The notes below the pieces were generated by a model that was given only the letters and a program-made list of their open reading frames with translations, did no database searches and was not told the DNA's origin. From Saccharofermentans sp. (GTDB taxonomy: Bacteria > Bacillota > Clostridia > Saccharofermentanales > Saccharofermentanaceae): 64,000 nt of DNA. Each line of letters starts with the position of its first letter. Positions within the stretch are counted from its first letter, which is position 1. Where the stretch lies: NCBI GenBank assembly GCA_024691325.1, contig JAILNR010000014.1, forward strand, positions 177,693-241,692, written 5' to 3'. Positions 16,394 to 26,530 of the stretch are shown here, in pieces. A program made the position numbers and the translations under genes.

Positions 16394-17719
16394 ATGGCGA
16401 ACATGAGATACAACGGCGGTGATAACGGGAACAACGGAGAAATCCTCAGCTGTTCTTTTTGTGGCAAATCAGAGTACGATGTACCGAGATTGTTTTCCGG
16501 AGTTAACTGTTATATCTGTATTGACTGTATCAGAACAGCTTACGGTATTATTTCCGAAGAGGAGAAGGTCAGAAAGAAGAAGAGACTAAGCTCTACGATG
16601 CCGAAGAAGCTTACTACGCCTCACGACATCAAGGACAAGCTTGACCAGTATGTTATCGGTCAGGATGATGCGAAGGTCGCTCTTTCTGTTGCCGTGTATA
16701 ATCACTACAAGAGGGTTTATACGGATATGCCTGAGGACGATACGGAGATATCGAAGAGTAATATCCTGCTGTTAGGTCCGACCGGTTCCGGTAAGACCTT
16801 GCTTGCCCAGACTCTTGCAAGAATACTCGATGTACCTTTCGCTGTAGCAGATGCCACCTCTTTGACTGAAGCAGGTTACGTAGGTGAGGACGTTGAGAAT
16901 ATCCTCCTCAAGCTTATCATGGCAGCGGATTACGATATCGAGCGTGCTCAGATGGGTATCATCTACATCGATGAGATTGATAAGATCACTAAGAAGTCAG
17001 AGAACGTTTCCATTACAAGAGATGTATCCGGTGAAGGTGTTCAGCAGGCATTGCTTAAGATTCTCGAGGGAACAGTTGCTTCCGTTCCTCCCAAGGGCGG
17101 CAGAAAGCATCCGAACGAAGAGTGCCTTACTATCGATACCACAAATATCCTCTTTATCTGCGGCGGTGCGTTCGACGGACTTGAGGATATAATTGCTCAG
17201 AGAGTTGCTGAGAAGCAGTACGGCTTCGGTGCCACAGTAAGATCGAATGATGAGAAGCACAGCGGTGCCTACTTCAATAAGGTTCAGCCTATGGATCTTA
17301 TGAAGTTTGGTCTGATTCCTGAGTTTATAGGAAGAATCCCCGTTACAGTTGCTCTTAACAAGCTTCTTGCGGAAGATCTCGTAAGAGTTCTTACACAGCC
17401 TAAGAATGCACTTGTAAAGCAGTATAAGAAGATGTTAAAGCTCGATGACGTAGATCTCGAGTTTACAGACGAAGCAGTTCTTGCCATCGCTAACAAGGCT
17501 ATTGACCAGAAGACAGGTGCGAGAGGTCTGCGTGCAATCATCGAAGAGACGATGCAGGGCGTTATGTACGATATCCCTTCCTCCAAGGACGTGTCGAAGT
17601 GCATTATCGACGAGGCATGCGTAACCGAAGGTAAGGAACCTACTCTTATCTATAAGAAGAAGGTTGAGAATAAGGACAGCGGTTCTTCGGGCAGCAATAA
17701 GCGCCTCGGAGTCGGCTGA
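16394..17719 (+). CDS. clpX: ATP-dependent Clp protease ATP-binding subunit ClpX
   Basis: 441-residue AAA+ unfoldase that feeds substrates to ClpP. The N-terminal zinc-binding domain uses Cys20, Cys23, Cys42 and Cys45. Walker A GPTGSGKT is at 128-135 and Walker B IIYIDEID at 189-196; the sensor and IGF-loop region follow ([10 protein letters not shown]), and [11 protein letters not shown] is near the C-terminus. I start at the ATG at 16394, 10 nt after AAAGGAG, rather than the ATG 7 codons upstream. Its partner clpP is not in the window. Confidence 0.97.
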   Translation: MANMRYNGGDNGNNGEILSCSFCGKSEYDVPRLFSGVNCYICIDCIRTAYGIISEEEKVRKKKRLSSTMPKKLTTPHDIKDKLDQYVIGQDDAKVALSVAVYNHYKRVYTDMPEDDTEISKSNILLLGPTGSGKTLLAQTLARILDVPFAVADATSLTEAGYVGEDVENILLKLIMAADYDIERAQMGIIYIDEIDKITKKSENVSITRDVSGEGVQQALLKILEGTVASVPPKGGRKHPNEECLTIDTTNILFICGGAFDGLEDIIAQRVAEKQYGFGATVRSNDEKHSGAYFNKVQPMDLMKFGLIPEFIGRIPVTVALNKLLAEDLVRVLTQPKNALVKQYKKMLKLDDVDLEFTDEAVLAIANKAIDQKTGARGLRAIIEETMQGVMYDIPSSKDVSKCIIDEACVTEGKEPTLIYKKKVENKDSGSSGSNKRLGVG

Positions 17720-17739
17720 TAAATAAAGGGGGTACTGTC

Positions 17740-18699
17740 ATGGCTGCTAGTTACTATATCTGTCTTGATATCGGAGGCACGAAGATTCTGGGTGCTGTAT
17801 TTGACAGCAAGAAGAACATTGTCTACAGGATCAAGAAGAAGACAAAGGCTGACGGTGATGCCACGCAGAATGTTGAAGAGACCATCATTTCAGTTGTTGA
17901 TGAGCTGATTGAAGGATTCGGCATTAAGGCTGCACAGATAAAGGCTATTGCTGCCGGTGCTCCCGGTGTTATCGACCAGCAGAACGGAATAGTACTTACT
18001 TCACCTAATCTTCCCTGGAAGAATTACGACATAAGAAAGCCTATCGAGAAGAGATTCGGTGCACCTTTCTTTATCGGAAACGACGTTAATGTCGGTGTTT
18101 TGGGTGAGTATAAGTATGGTGTTGCCAAGGGAAAGAAGAACGTAGTCGGTCTGTTCGTAGGAACGGGTATGGGCGGCGGACTTATCCTTGACGGCAAGCT
18201 TTACACAGGACATAAGTTTAAGGGTGCCGAGTACGGACACATGGTTTTGGATCCGGAAGGCCCCCGCTGCAACTGCGGTCAGAGAGGATGCCTTGAGGCT
18301 TTCTCCAGTAAGCAGGGAATGAGTGATTATATAAGAGGGCAGGCAGCAAGAGGCAGACAGACACCCATGGCTGAAGCTGTGGAAGGCGGTGTGTTTAAGA
18401 GTAAGCTTCTTAAGAAGAACCTTAAGGCAAAAGACCCCGTAACAGTTGAGGCTGTTGACCGTGCGTGTCATTACCTTGCAATCGCATCAGGCAATCTGGT
18501 TAATACATTCAGCCCCGAGATCGTTGTTTACGGCGGCGGTGTAATTGAGGCTTGCGGTGACTATTTCCTCGATAGGATCTTATCTGAGGTTGATAAGTAC
18601 TGTATGCCTTCTATAAGAGAGACAGTTGAGTTCAAGACAGCAGCTTTGGGAGATGATTCCATCCTCTGGGGTGCTCTGTCTATGATCTTGGACAAATAA
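17740..18699 (+). CDS. ROK-family sugar kinase, probably glucokinase
   Basis: 319 residues. N-terminal phosphate loop LDIGGTKILGAVFD; active-site region IGNDVNVGVLGEYKYG with catalytic Asp; VGTGMGGGLILDGKLYTG; and the ROK zinc signature CNCGQRGCLEAFSS. Glucose is the commonest substrate of single ROK kinases in Clostridia, and the gene has no adjacent transporter to suggest otherwise, but N-acetylmannosamine or other hexoses are possible. GGGGG lies 7 nt before the ATG. It follows clpX by 20 nt and precedes valS by 24 nt. Confidence 0.88.
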   Translation: MAASYYICLDIGGTKILGAVFDSKKNIVYRIKKKTKADGDATQNVEETIISVVDELIEGFGIKAAQIKAIAAGAPGVIDQQNGIVLTSPNLPWKNYDIRKPIEKRFGAPFFIGNDVNVGVLGEYKYGVAKGKKNVVGLFVGTGMGGGLILDGKLYTGHKFKGAEYGHMVLDPEGPRCNCGQRGCLEAFSSKQGMSDYIRGQAARGRQTPMAEAVEGGVFKSKLLKKNLKAKDPVTVEAVDRACHYLAIASGNLVNTFSPEIVVYGGGVIEACGDYFLDRILSEVDKYCMPSIRETVEFKTAALGDDSILWGALSMILDK

Positions 18700-18723
18700 T
18701 CAAAAAGGAAGAATAGAACGAAC

Positions 18724-21381
18724 ATGGCGCGAATTGATTCTGTAAACAAGGTTTTTGATCCTCAAGAGGCGGAACCGAGGCTTTACAATGAGTGGAAGGA
18801 CAAAGGTTATTTCAAGCCTTCTGACGATGATAAGAAGGAGACATTCTCGATAGTTATGCCTCCCCCGAATATAACGGGACAGCTTCACATGGGTCACGCA
18901 CTCGATAATACTTTGCAGGATATCCTCGTAAGATATAAGAGAATGAGGGGATATGCTACTCTTTGGGTACCCGGTACAGATCATGCCTCCATCGCAACAG
19001 AAGCTAAGATCGTTGAGCAGATGAGATCAGAGGGCATCTTCAAGGAAGACTTGGGAAGAGACGGATTCCTTGAGCGTGCATGGGACTGGAAGAAGAAGTA
19101 CGGCGGCAGAATCGTTGAGCAGCTTAAGAAGATCGGTTCTTCATGTGACTGGGATCACGAGCGTTTCACAATGGATGAGGGATGCTCCGAGGCTGTTAAG
19201 GAAGTATTCGTTAAGTACTATAACCAGGGCTATATCTACAGAGGTGAGAGAATCATCAACTGGTGCCCTCACTGCCTTACATCAATCTCCAACGCTGAGG
19301 TTGAGTATGAAGATCAGGCAGGTCACTTCTGGCATCTTAAGTATCCTTTCGAGGATGGCACGGGATATATCGAGCTTGCCACCACAAGACCTGAGACCTT
19401 GCTCGGTGATACCGCTGTGGCAGTTAACCCCAAGGATGAGCGCTATAAGGACGTTATCGGCAAGATGCTTGTTCTTCCTCTGGTTGGAAGAAAGATCCCT
19501 GTTATTGCAGATGATTATGTTGATATCGAGTTTGGTACAGGTGCTGTTAAGATCACGCCTGCACACGATCCCAACGACTTTGAAGTAGGACGCCGTCATA
19601 ACCTTGAGGTTATTACCGTACTTACTGAAGATGCCAAGGTTACCGAGGATTATCCCAAGTATGCCGGCATGGACCGTTATGAAGCTCGAAAAGCTATCGT
19701 TAAAGACCTCGAGGAAGGCGGTTTCCTCTTAAGAACAGAGGACCACAGCCATAATGTTGGTACCTGCTACCGCTGCGGAACTACTATCGAGCCCCGTGTA
19801 TCGCTTCAGTGGTTCGTTAAGATGGAGGAGCTTGCAAAGCCTGCCATCGAAGCAGTTGAAACAGGAAAGACGAGGTTCGTTCCCACCAGATTCGAGAAGA
19901 ATTACTTTAACTGGATGAATGATATCCGCGACTGGTGTATCTCAAGGCAGCTTTGGTGGGGTCACAGAATTCCTGCATTCTACTGCGATGACTGCGGTGA
20001 GATTGTTGTCACTAAGGACAATGAGGCTGTTTGCCCCAAGTGCGGCAAGAAGATGCGTCAGGATCCCGATACTCTTGATACCTGGTTCTCATCAGCTTTG
20101 TGGCCTTTCTCCACTTTGGGATGGCCTGAAAAGACAGATGATCTTAGAAGATTCTATCCGACTGACACTCTCGTAACAGGTTACGATATCATCACATTCT
20201 GGGTTTCCCGTATGATGGTTGCAGGACTTGCCCACATGGATGAGGTTCCTTTCAAAGATGTACTTATTCACGGACTTGTAAGAGACGCTCAGGGTAGAAA
20301 GATGAGTAAGTCTTTGGGTAACGGTATCGATCCTCTCGAGATAATCGAGAAGTATGGTGCTGATGCATTAAGATTTGCACTCGTTACAGGTAACGCGCCC
20401 GGTAATGATCAGAGATTCCAGGAAGACAAGATCGAGCTTGGAAGAAACTTCTCTAACAAGGTTTGGAATGCAATGAGATTCGTTCTTATGAATTGCCCTG
20501 ACGATCTTTCTTATGAGAATGTTGTTCCTTCAAAATACACACTCGAAGATAAGTGGATCCTTACAGGTCTTAACAGACTTGTATCCGAGGTTACAGTTAA
20601 CTTCGATAACTATGATTATGGTGTTGCACTGCAGAAGATAGTCGATTTTGTCTGGGATTCTTACTGTGACTGGTACATCGAGATAGCTAAGAGCCGTCTG
20701 TTCGATGAACAGTGTCCCACAAGACTTGAGGCGCTTTATCTTCTTAATAATGTATTGGGTACATGTATGCAGCTTCTGCATCCGTTTATGCCATTCGTAA
20801 CAGAGGAAGTTTACAGGAATCTTGTTATAGATTCTGCCAGTGAATCGATCATGATCTCTGATTGGCCTTCTGTTGATAAGATTAAGGCTTATCCGGATGA
20901 TGAGAAGATGATGTCAACACTTATGGCTGCCATAAGATCCATGAGAAACATCAGGGCAGAGATGAATGTTGCACCTTCACGCAAGGCTCACATCATTCTT
21001 GTAACACCTTCTGATGATGTTGCATCTATGTTTACCAACGGTCTGCCTTTCCTTGAAAGACTTGCAGCCGTAGGTTCCATGGATATCAGGAAAGACAAGG
21101 AAGGTATACCTTCTACAGCCGTAGCTGCTTTGTTTGACGGCGGTGAGATCTATATGCCTTTGGAGGATCTTATTGATATCGATAAGGAACTCGACAGACT
21201 TGCGAAGGAGCAGGAAAAACTCGCGGGAGAACTTAAGAGACTTGAAGGTAAGCTTTCCAATGAGAACTTTGTCGGTAAGGCCCCTGCTAATGTTGTAGAA
21301 GCTGAAAGGCAGAAGCTTGCAAAGTATCAGGAGATGGCTAAGAATCTTTCCGAGAGAATAGATACATTAAAAAACATATAA
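18724..21381 (+). CDS. valS: Valine--tRNA ligase
   Basis: 885-residue class I synthetase. HIGH motif GQLHMGHALDN near residue 55, the editing domain with TTRPETLLGDTAVAVNP near residue 222, a zinc-ribbon (CDDCGEIVV...CPKCGKK) near residues 423-446, KMSKSLGNGIDPLE near residue 528, and the C-terminal tRNA-binding coiled coil (LAKEQEKLAGELKRLEGKL) typical of ValRS. No room for a T-box leader: only 24 nt separate it from the ROK kinase gene. Confidence 0.98.
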   Translation: MARIDSVNKVFDPQEAEPRLYNEWKDKGYFKPSDDDKKETFSIVMPPPNITGQLHMGHALDNTLQDILVRYKRMRGYATLWVPGTDHASIATEAKIVEQMRSEGIFKEDLGRDGFLERAWDWKKKYGGRIVEQLKKIGSSCDWDHERFTMDEGCSEAVKEVFVKYYNQGYIYRGERIINWCPHCLTSISNAEVEYEDQAGHFWHLKYPFEDGTGYIELATTRPETLLGDTAVAVNPKDERYKDVIGKMLVLPLVGRKIPVIADDYVDIEFGTGAVKITPAHDPNDFEVGRRHNLEVITVLTEDAKVTEDYPKYAGMDRYEARKAIVKDLEEGGFLLRTEDHSHNVGTCYRCGTTIEPRVSLQWFVKMEELAKPAIEAVETGKTRFVPTRFEKNYFNWMNDIRDWCISRQLWWGHRIPAFYCDDCGEIVVTKDNEAVCPKCGKKMRQDPDTLDTWFSSALWPFSTLGWPEKTDDLRRFYPTDTLVTGYDIITFWVSRMMVAGLAHMDEVPFKDVLIHGLVRDAQGRKMSKSLGNGIDPLEIIEKYGADALRFALVTGNAPGNDQRFQEDKIELGRNFSNKVWNAMRFVLMNCPDDLSYENVVPSKYTLEDKWILTGLNRLVSEVTVNFDNYDYGVALQKIVDFVWDSYCDWYIEIAKSRLFDEQCPTRLEALYLLNNVLGTCMQLLHPFMPFVTEEVYRNLVIDSASESIMISDWPSVDKIKAYPDDEKMMSTLMAAIRSMRNIRAEMNVAPSRKAHIILVTPSDDVASMFTNGLPFLERLAAVGSMDIRKDKEGIPSTAVAALFDGGEIYMPLEDLIDIDKELDRLAKEQEKLAGELKRLEGKLSNENFVGKAPANVVEAERQKLAKYQEMAKNLSERIDTLKNI

Positions 21382-21408
21382 ATATATACATACCAGGAGG
21401 AAACCATT

Positions 21409-22080
21409 ATGGCTTCAGAATTTGAAAACAGCGAGTTGATCGCAAAGCTCCCGCAGGAAGGAGTACACTGTTTTGCCGCTAACGAGAAGCAGGTTAAGAC
21501 AAGAAGGATCGTAACGATAATTCTTATGGCATTGTTTGCAGCCGCAGCTGCTGCATTTCTCATCATGAAGGAAAAGCAGTTGGTTATTGCCGGATTTGCC
21601 TGTGCAGGCTTTATCATCAGCCTTCTCGTATTTATCCAGTCTTTCCTTATCGAGAAGTATCGTGTTGCTGTTGACTATAACGAGAAGAAGATCGTTCTTC
21701 GCTACCGTTTCAGTCTCATTGAGATCCCTTTCGACTCTTTTGATGCAAGAGAGGGCGAGGCTGACAGAGCAGAGGAGATGCTCGATAATGCTACAAACAG
21801 CGGTGCTGTAACTGAGTATCTTGTTCTTGATAATGTTTTTGATGAGGCTTGCTATCAGACATCTACAAAGGATCTTGCTTCCAAGGAGGACTTCTATAAG
21901 TTAAGGGAAGAGGCTTTTGCCATTGCTGATGCATACGGTGCAAGAAACAGCGAGGATGCAATCAAGCCCAATACTGACGGAAGAGCTTCAACAAAGGCTA
22001 AGATCGCTTCATCTGACCTCGACGAGGACGATATCGACAAGATCGTTGACGAAGCTATGGAAGAGGATAAGAAAGACTGA
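21409..22080 (+). CDS. Two-helix membrane protein of unknown function
   Basis: 223 residues. Two adjacent membrane helices are at roughly 32-53 (IVTIILMALFAAAAAAFLIM) and 58-80 (LVIAGFACAGFIISLLVFIQ). A cytoplasmic beta-rich part (YRVAVDYNEKKIVLRYRFSLIEIPFDSF) follows, like a bacterial PH-type YdbT/DUF304 fold, and the tail is strongly acidic (DLDEDDIDKIVDEAMEEDKKD). A GGAGG ribosome binding site lies 9 nt upstream. It sits between valS and the aldolase gene; no function can be inferred from context. Confidence 0.7.
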   Translation: MASEFENSELIAKLPQEGVHCFAANEKQVKTRRIVTIILMALFAAAAAAFLIMKEKQLVIAGFACAGFIISLLVFIQSFLIEKYRVAVDYNEKKIVLRYRFSLIEIPFDSFDAREGEADRAEEMLDNATNSGAVTEYLVLDNVFDEACYQTSTKDLASKEDFYKLREEAFAIADAYGARNSEDAIKPNTDGRASTKAKIASSDLDEDDIDKIVDEAMEEDKKD

Positions 22081-22149
22081 TCCTGTTGATTTTTGATCAA
22101 AAGAAGGTAAGATATTAAAGGTTAATAATTTTCTAGGAGGAAATATAAA

Positions 22150-23016
22150 ATGGCATTAGTTTCTGCAACAGAAATGATCAAGAAGGCACACGAGGGACAT
22201 TACGCAATTCCTGCGTTCAACACAAACAACCTCGAGTGGACACAGTGCATCTTGAGAGCAGTACAGGAGACAAACACACCTGTAATGATCCAGACATCTG
22301 AGGGTGCTGCTAAGTACATGGGCGGCTACAAGGTAGTAGTTGATATGGTTAACGACCTTATCGATTCCATGGGTATCACAGTTCCTGTAGCTTTGCACCT
22401 TGACCACGGTACATATGAGGGTGCTAAGGCATGTATCGAGGCTGGTTATTCTTCTGTTATGTTCGACGGTTCACACTTCCCGATCGATGAGAATATCGCT
22501 AAGTCCAAGGAGATCATCGAGCTCGCACATGCTAAGGGCGTATCCGTTGAGTGCGAAGTTGGTGGTATCGGCGGTACAGAGGATGGCGTTACATCCAATG
22601 GTGAGCTCGCTGATCCTGCTGAGTGCAAGAAGATCGCTGATCTCGGTGTTGACTTCCTTGCAGCTGGTATCGGTAACATCCACGGTAAGTATCCTGAGAA
22701 CTGGGCTGGTCTTAACTTCGACAGACTCGCTGAGATCAAGGAAGCTATCGGTGGTAAGCCTATGGTTCTCCACGGTGGTTCCGGTATTCCTTTCGAGCAG
22801 ACAAAGAAGGCTGTTTCTCTTGGTGTTTCTAAGATCAACATCAACACAGAGCTCCAGCTCGTATTCGCTGCTGCTACAAGAAAGTACATCGAAGAGGGCA
22901 AGGACCTCGAGGGTAAGGGCTACGATCCCCGTAAGCTCCTCAAGCCCGGTTGTGAGGCTATCGTTGCTAAGGCTAAGGAGCTCTGCGAGGGCTTCGAGGC
23001 TGCTGGTAAGGCTTAA
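22150..23016 (+). CDS. fba: Class II fructose-1,6-bisphosphate aldolase
   Basis: 288-residue zinc-dependent glycolytic aldolase. Catalytic Asp and zinc-ligand His in VALHLDHGTYEGAKACIEAGY (D85, H86). The acidic VSVECEVGGIGGTEDG loop, AAGIGNIHGKY with a second zinc His, and LHGGSGIP with the third match the family. Codon use is much more biased than that of its neighbours (GGTGGT, AAGGCT, CTC runs), and the AGGAGG ribosome binding site is perfect; both fit a highly expressed glycolysis gene. It has a terminator of its own. Confidence 0.97.
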   Translation: MALVSATEMIKKAHEGHYAIPAFNTNNLEWTQCILRAVQETNTPVMIQTSEGAAKYMGGYKVVVDMVNDLIDSMGITVPVALHLDHGTYEGAKACIEAGYSSVMFDGSHFPIDENIAKSKEIIELAHAKGVSVECEVGGIGGTEDGVTSNGELADPAECKKIADLGVDFLAAGIGNIHGKYPENWAGLNFDRLAEIKEAIGGKPMVLHGGSGIPFEQTKKAVSLGVSKININTELQLVFAAATRKYIEEGKDLEGKGYDPRKLLKPGCEAIVAKAKELCEGFEAAGKA

Positions 23017-23049
23017 TAATAACCTGTCTTACTGATTAAAATGTAAATA

Positions 23050-23079
23050 AACCCCGGCAGATTTTCTGTCGGGGTTTTA
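23050..23079 (+). terminator. Terminator after fba
   Basis: AACCCCGGCAG (23050-23060) pairs with CTGTCGGGGTT (23066-23076), one wobble, ending in TTTT. Confidence 0.9.
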
Positions 23080-23139
23080 CTATAAAATAATTTTTAGTAT
23101 AATGATTTGGTTGTTTATTATTATGAAGGGGTGGATGAT

Positions 23140-24132
23140 ATGGAACAATTTCAGCCGCAGATAACTATTGACCAGATGGAGAGAGTCTCGAGCATTGTAT
23201 CGAGCATTAAGAATTACTATTCTTCTAAGATGGTAGGACAGGAAAGATTAGGTCTTTCGCTGTTGGTATCGATGATTGCTAATGGTCATATCCTGCTTGA
23301 GTCAGTTCCCGGACTTGCCAAGACGACTGCAGCTAAGGTCGTTACGGAATCCGTTAATGGTGAGTTCTCAAGAATTCAGTGTACTCCTGACCTTCTCCCG
23401 AGTGATATCGTCGGTACACAGACATTCAATATGAGCAATAACACTTTCGAGACCAAGATAGGTCCTGTATTTGCTAATTTCGTTCTTCTCGATGAGATTA
23501 ACCGTTCAAGTGCGAAGACTCAGAGTGCCATGCTCGAGGCAATGCAGGAAAGATCTGTAAGTATCGGCGGTAAGACATATAAGCTTCCCGATATCTTCGT
23601 TGTAGTTGCTACTCAGAACCCGATCGAGCAGGAAGGTACATATGAGCTTTCAGAGGCTCAGCTCGACCGTTTCCTTATTAAGGAAGTAATTACATATCCT
23701 ACGGCTGATCAGGAGGTTGAGATATTAAACCGTATCGAGCGGGATGTATTTACATCCGTTAATCCTGTTGCAACTATTGAGGATGTTGTTTTCTTACAGG
23801 ATATCTGCAAGAAGGTTTATCTTGCTCCTTCAATAAAGAATTACATCGTAAGCATCGTTCAGGCTTCAAGAGAAGTTAACAAGCATATTTCTCCCGAACT
23901 AGCATCCTATGTTGCAATGGGTGCCAGCACACGTGCCGCTATCGCTTTCATGGAGGTAGCTAAGGCCGTTGCAATGATCGAGGGAAGAGCATATGTTGTT
24001 CCTGATGATGTTAAGGCTTTACGCTATGAGGTGTTAAGACACAGGATTATGCTTAACTTTGCTGCTATTGCGGACGGCGTAAAGGAAGAATCCATTATTG
24101 ATGCAATCATCGGAGCAGTTCAGACTCCATGA
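23140..24132 (+). CDS. moxR: MoxR family AAA+ ATPase
   Basis: 330 residues. Walker A region LLESVPGLAKTTAAK, Walker B VLLDEINRSSAKTQSAMLEAM, sensor 1 VVVATQNPIEQEGTYELSEAQLDRF and a C-terminal lid (VPDDVKALRYEVLRHRI). MoxR ATPases act as chaperones for VWA-domain proteins; the VWA genes follow directly. A TTG 11 codons upstream also opens the frame, but it lies only 3 nt after a TATAAT (23098-23103). The ATG at 23140 has AAGGGG 8 nt before it and is preferred. Overlaps the next gene by 4 nt (ATGA). Confidence 0.95.
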   Translation: MEQFQPQITIDQMERVSSIVSSIKNYYSSKMVGQERLGLSLLVSMIANGHILLESVPGLAKTTAAKVVTESVNGEFSRIQCTPDLLPSDIVGTQTFNMSNNTFETKIGPVFANFVLLDEINRSSAKTQSAMLEAMQERSVSIGGKTYKLPDIFVVVATQNPIEQEGTYELSEAQLDRFLIKEVITYPTADQEVEILNRIERDVFTSVNPVATIEDVVFLQDICKKVYLAPSIKNYIVSIVQASREVNKHISPELASYVAMGASTRAAIAFMEVAKAVAMIEGRAYVVPDDVKALRYEVLRHRIMLNFAAIADGVKEESIIDAIIGAVQTP

Positions 24133-25010
24133 AGCTCGACTATGTATCAAGGATCTCGAACGGCCTTCAAAGATACAAGACAATAGCTACCAATAAGGCC
24201 ACGAGCAGAGTACTTGACGGTTCATACAACTCTATCTACAAGGGTAGAAGTATGAACTTTGATGAGCTGCGCGAATATGTTCCCGGCGATGATATCAAGG
24301 ATATTGACTGGAAGGCGACTTCAAGAAGCCAAAAGGTCCTTGTAAGACAGTATATCGCTGAGAAGAAGCATAATATCATGCTCGTAATGGATACTAATAA
24401 GCGAATGCTTGCCCAGACGGCCGACGGCGAGGAGAAGAGAGATGTTGCCCTTATTGCCGGCGGATCACTGGCTTATATGGTAAACAGAAACGGTGATTAT
24501 GTTAGTGCGATATTCCCTGATTCGAGTTCTATGCGCCATTTCCCTTTCAAGATGGGGCTTCTTAACATAGAGAATATCCTCTCGAACTATCATAATTCCG
24601 TAGATATGAAGAATAATTCAGATCTTGTAAATGCTCTTCAGTATCTTATCCGTAATATCAGGAGACGAATGATTATCGTTATCGTTACGGATCTTCAGGG
24701 GATGAGAAGAATTCCTGATTCAATTTTAAGACAGCTTATCCTCGTTCATGATGTTCTTATGATCAACGTAAGTGACACCAACATTTACGGCAAGAAGGTA
24801 TACAGCGTAAACAACGAGACTTATATCCCTCCGTTTATATCTGAAAGCAAGAAACTCCGTAAGCTTGAGGAGAAGAAGAAGAGGGAAATATTTGAGGAAT
24901 GTGACAACAAACTTAAGCGTCATGGCATTGCTATGGCAACAGTAGGCTCCGTCGACAGGATAGACAGCAGCCTCATCGAACTGCTCGAAAAGCATAAGTT
25001 AAACAAGTAA
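24129..25010 (+). CDS. DUF58 protein of a MoxR/VWA system
   Basis: 293 residues. The DUF58 signature FDELREYVPGDDIKDIDWKATSR is near residues 44-66, followed by a VWA-like core (LVMDTNKRMLA, then MIIVIVTDLQG). DUF58 proteins accompany MoxR ATPases and are thought to couple them to membrane VWA proteins. No membrane helix is visible. Overlaps moxR by 4 nt and is 7 nt from the next gene. Confidence 0.9.
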   Translation: MKLDYVSRISNGLQRYKTIATNKATSRVLDGSYNSIYKGRSMNFDELREYVPGDDIKDIDWKATSRSQKVLVRQYIAEKKHNIMLVMDTNKRMLAQTADGEEKRDVALIAGGSLAYMVNRNGDYVSAIFPDSSSMRHFPFKMGLLNIENILSNYHNSVDMKNNSDLVNALQYLIRNIRRRMIIVIVTDLQGMRRIPDSILRQLILVHDVLMINVSDTNIYGKKVYSVNNETYIPPFISESKKLRKLEEKKKREIFEECDNKLKRHGIAMATVGSVDRIDSSLIELLEKHKLNK

Positions 25011-25017
25011 GGAAAAC

Positions 25018-25503
25018 ATGGAAACTACGGTAAACCTGCAAAGACTGCTCAGATATACATGGCGCCCCATCACGATTGTGGGGGCACTGCTGGCGCTTGC
25101 GTCTTTGATTCTTATTTGCATGATTTTCTTCAAGATCAACAGCAATAAGAAAAAGCATAAGAAGAATACCATCAGGGAGATCATGTGGACGCCACCTCAC
25201 CTTGAAAGGTTAAAGCAGGAGTATCTGGCAAAGCTTTTGGCTGTTGAGGAAGAGTTTAACAGACACCCTGATGATATCAGAGGCGCCTACGAGAGCATGA
25301 GTTCTCTCGTCAGAGAATTCGCTTATAAAGCAACCGGCGTAGAGGTTGATAAATATACTCTTACTGAGATCAGGTTTACGGACATGAAGGGTCTTGCTGA
25401 TCTTGTCGAGGAGTATTATGAGCCTGAGTTCGACAAGATATCCGAAGGTGATGTTAAGTCGTCAATTGAGAAGACAAGGAGGCTTATCCTGGGATGGAAC
25501 TAA
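25018..25503 (+). CDS. Single-pass membrane protein in the Bat-like operon (DUF4381-like position)
   Basis: 161 residues. One membrane helix at about 18-40 (ITIVGALLALASLILICMIF) is followed by a basic stretch (NSNKKKHKKN) that should face the cytoplasm. A helical cytoplasmic domain of about 110 residues follows (YLAKLLAVEEEFNRHPDDIRGAYESM). In comparable operons a DUF4381 or BatD-like protein sits between DUF58 and the first VWA gene; size and topology fit DUF4381 but I see no decisive motif. Overlaps the next gene by 10 nt. Confidence 0.65.
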   Translation: METTVNLQRLLRYTWRPITIVGALLALASLILICMIFFKINSNKKKHKKNTIREIMWTPPHLERLKQEYLAKLLAVEEEFNRHPDDIRGAYESMSSLVREFAYKATGVEVDKYTLTEIRFTDMKGLADLVEEYYEPEFDKISEGDVKSSIEKTRRLILGWN

Positions 25504-26528
25504 AGTATGAGCTTGTCCTTTACATCTGCCTTGGTATTTCTTTGGTATTTGTTGTCTTCTCGTTCGTCCGCTTCAGAAGAAGAAAGAAGTATAAGACAGG
25601 TACAAAAGCTTTTGAGGCTGATTATCTTAAGGAGATCCCGTATTTCAGACGTAAGCTTATCTTGTATAAGATACTTAAATTCGTCCTTACGATGATCATC
25701 ATAATAAGCATATCATTGTCCGGTGTTCTTATGGCAAGGCCTTACAAGACCGAGGTCGATGAGATACGTAACATGAACAGGGATATTATCCTTTGCATGG
25801 ATATCTCAACGACCGTAGATAATCTTAATGCGGTTCTTATCGATAAGCTTGAAGATGTTGTAAGAGATCTTGACGGAGAGAGATTCGGTATCGTTATTTT
25901 CAACACATCCCCGTTGTATCTGGTTCCTCTTACGACAGACTATGAGATGGTTCTTAACGAACTCGAACTCATTAAGGAAGCATTGGAACTTCGAACTGAC
26001 TTCTATAACGGTTCTATCGGATACACTTCGCGTCTGGTTGAACTTGATGCATATATCAGTGACGGAACTTTGGTAGGTAACATCCAGAGAGGTTCTTCCA
26101 TCATAGGTGACGGACTGGCTGCTGCCTGTCTTGATTTCCCGAATATCGAAGAAGATCCGGACAGATCAAGGATAATCATATTCTCGACGGATAACGATCT
26201 TCAGGGTAATGAGATCATAACCTTGCCGCAGGCAGGGCAAATGTGTGCAGACAGGGGTATCATTGTTTACGGCATCGGAACAGAGGTTATGTATAACGAT
26301 GACAGAGCAATGATGAAGGCAGCCGTAGAATCGACCGGCGGCGAGTTCTTCTATGGTGAGAATCCGAGAGTTGTCTCGAATATAGTTAATAACATTCAGG
26401 AGCAGGTTGCATCACTCGATACTATCGAGCACGAGATCAGAGAGACCGATATGCCGGAGATTCCGTTTATCGCACTTCTTATCTCGATAGCATGCATGAT
26501 ACTGCTGCAGTGGCTTTGTAAGGTGTAA
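25494..26528 (+). CDS. BatA-like membrane VWA-domain protein
   Basis: 344 residues. N-terminal helix at 6-26, a second at about 56-76 (FVLTMIIIISISLSGVLMA), a VWA domain from about 95 to 290 (IILCMDISTTVDN with a DxSxT metal-site motif), and a C-terminal membrane helix (IPFIALLISIACMILLQWL). This helix-helix-VWA-helix plan matches the BatA family. Such proteins work with MoxR in envelope-stress or metal-dependent assembly functions in some bacteria. Two nucleotides separate it from the second VWA gene. Confidence 0.87.
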   Translation: MELKYELVLYICLGISLVFVVFSFVRFRRRKKYKTGTKAFEADYLKEIPYFRRKLILYKILKFVLTMIIIISISLSGVLMARPYKTEVDEIRNMNRDIILCMDISTTVDNLNAVLIDKLEDVVRDLDGERFGIVIFNTSPLYLVPLTTDYEMVLNELELIKEALELRTDFYNGSIGYTSRLVELDAYISDGTLVGNIQRGSSIIGDGLAAACLDFPNIEEDPDRSRIIIFSTDNDLQGNEIITLPQAGQMCADRGIIVYGIGTEVMYNDDRAMMKAAVESTGGEFFYGENPRVVSNIVNNIQEQVASLDTIEHEIRETDMPEIPFIALLISIACMILLQWLCKV

Positions 26529-26530
26529 GT

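Noticed and set aside
23107..23139. TTG start for MoxR
   Set aside because: It lies 3 nt after a TATAAT, upstream of any possible transcript start; the ATG at 23140 has a good ribosome binding site.
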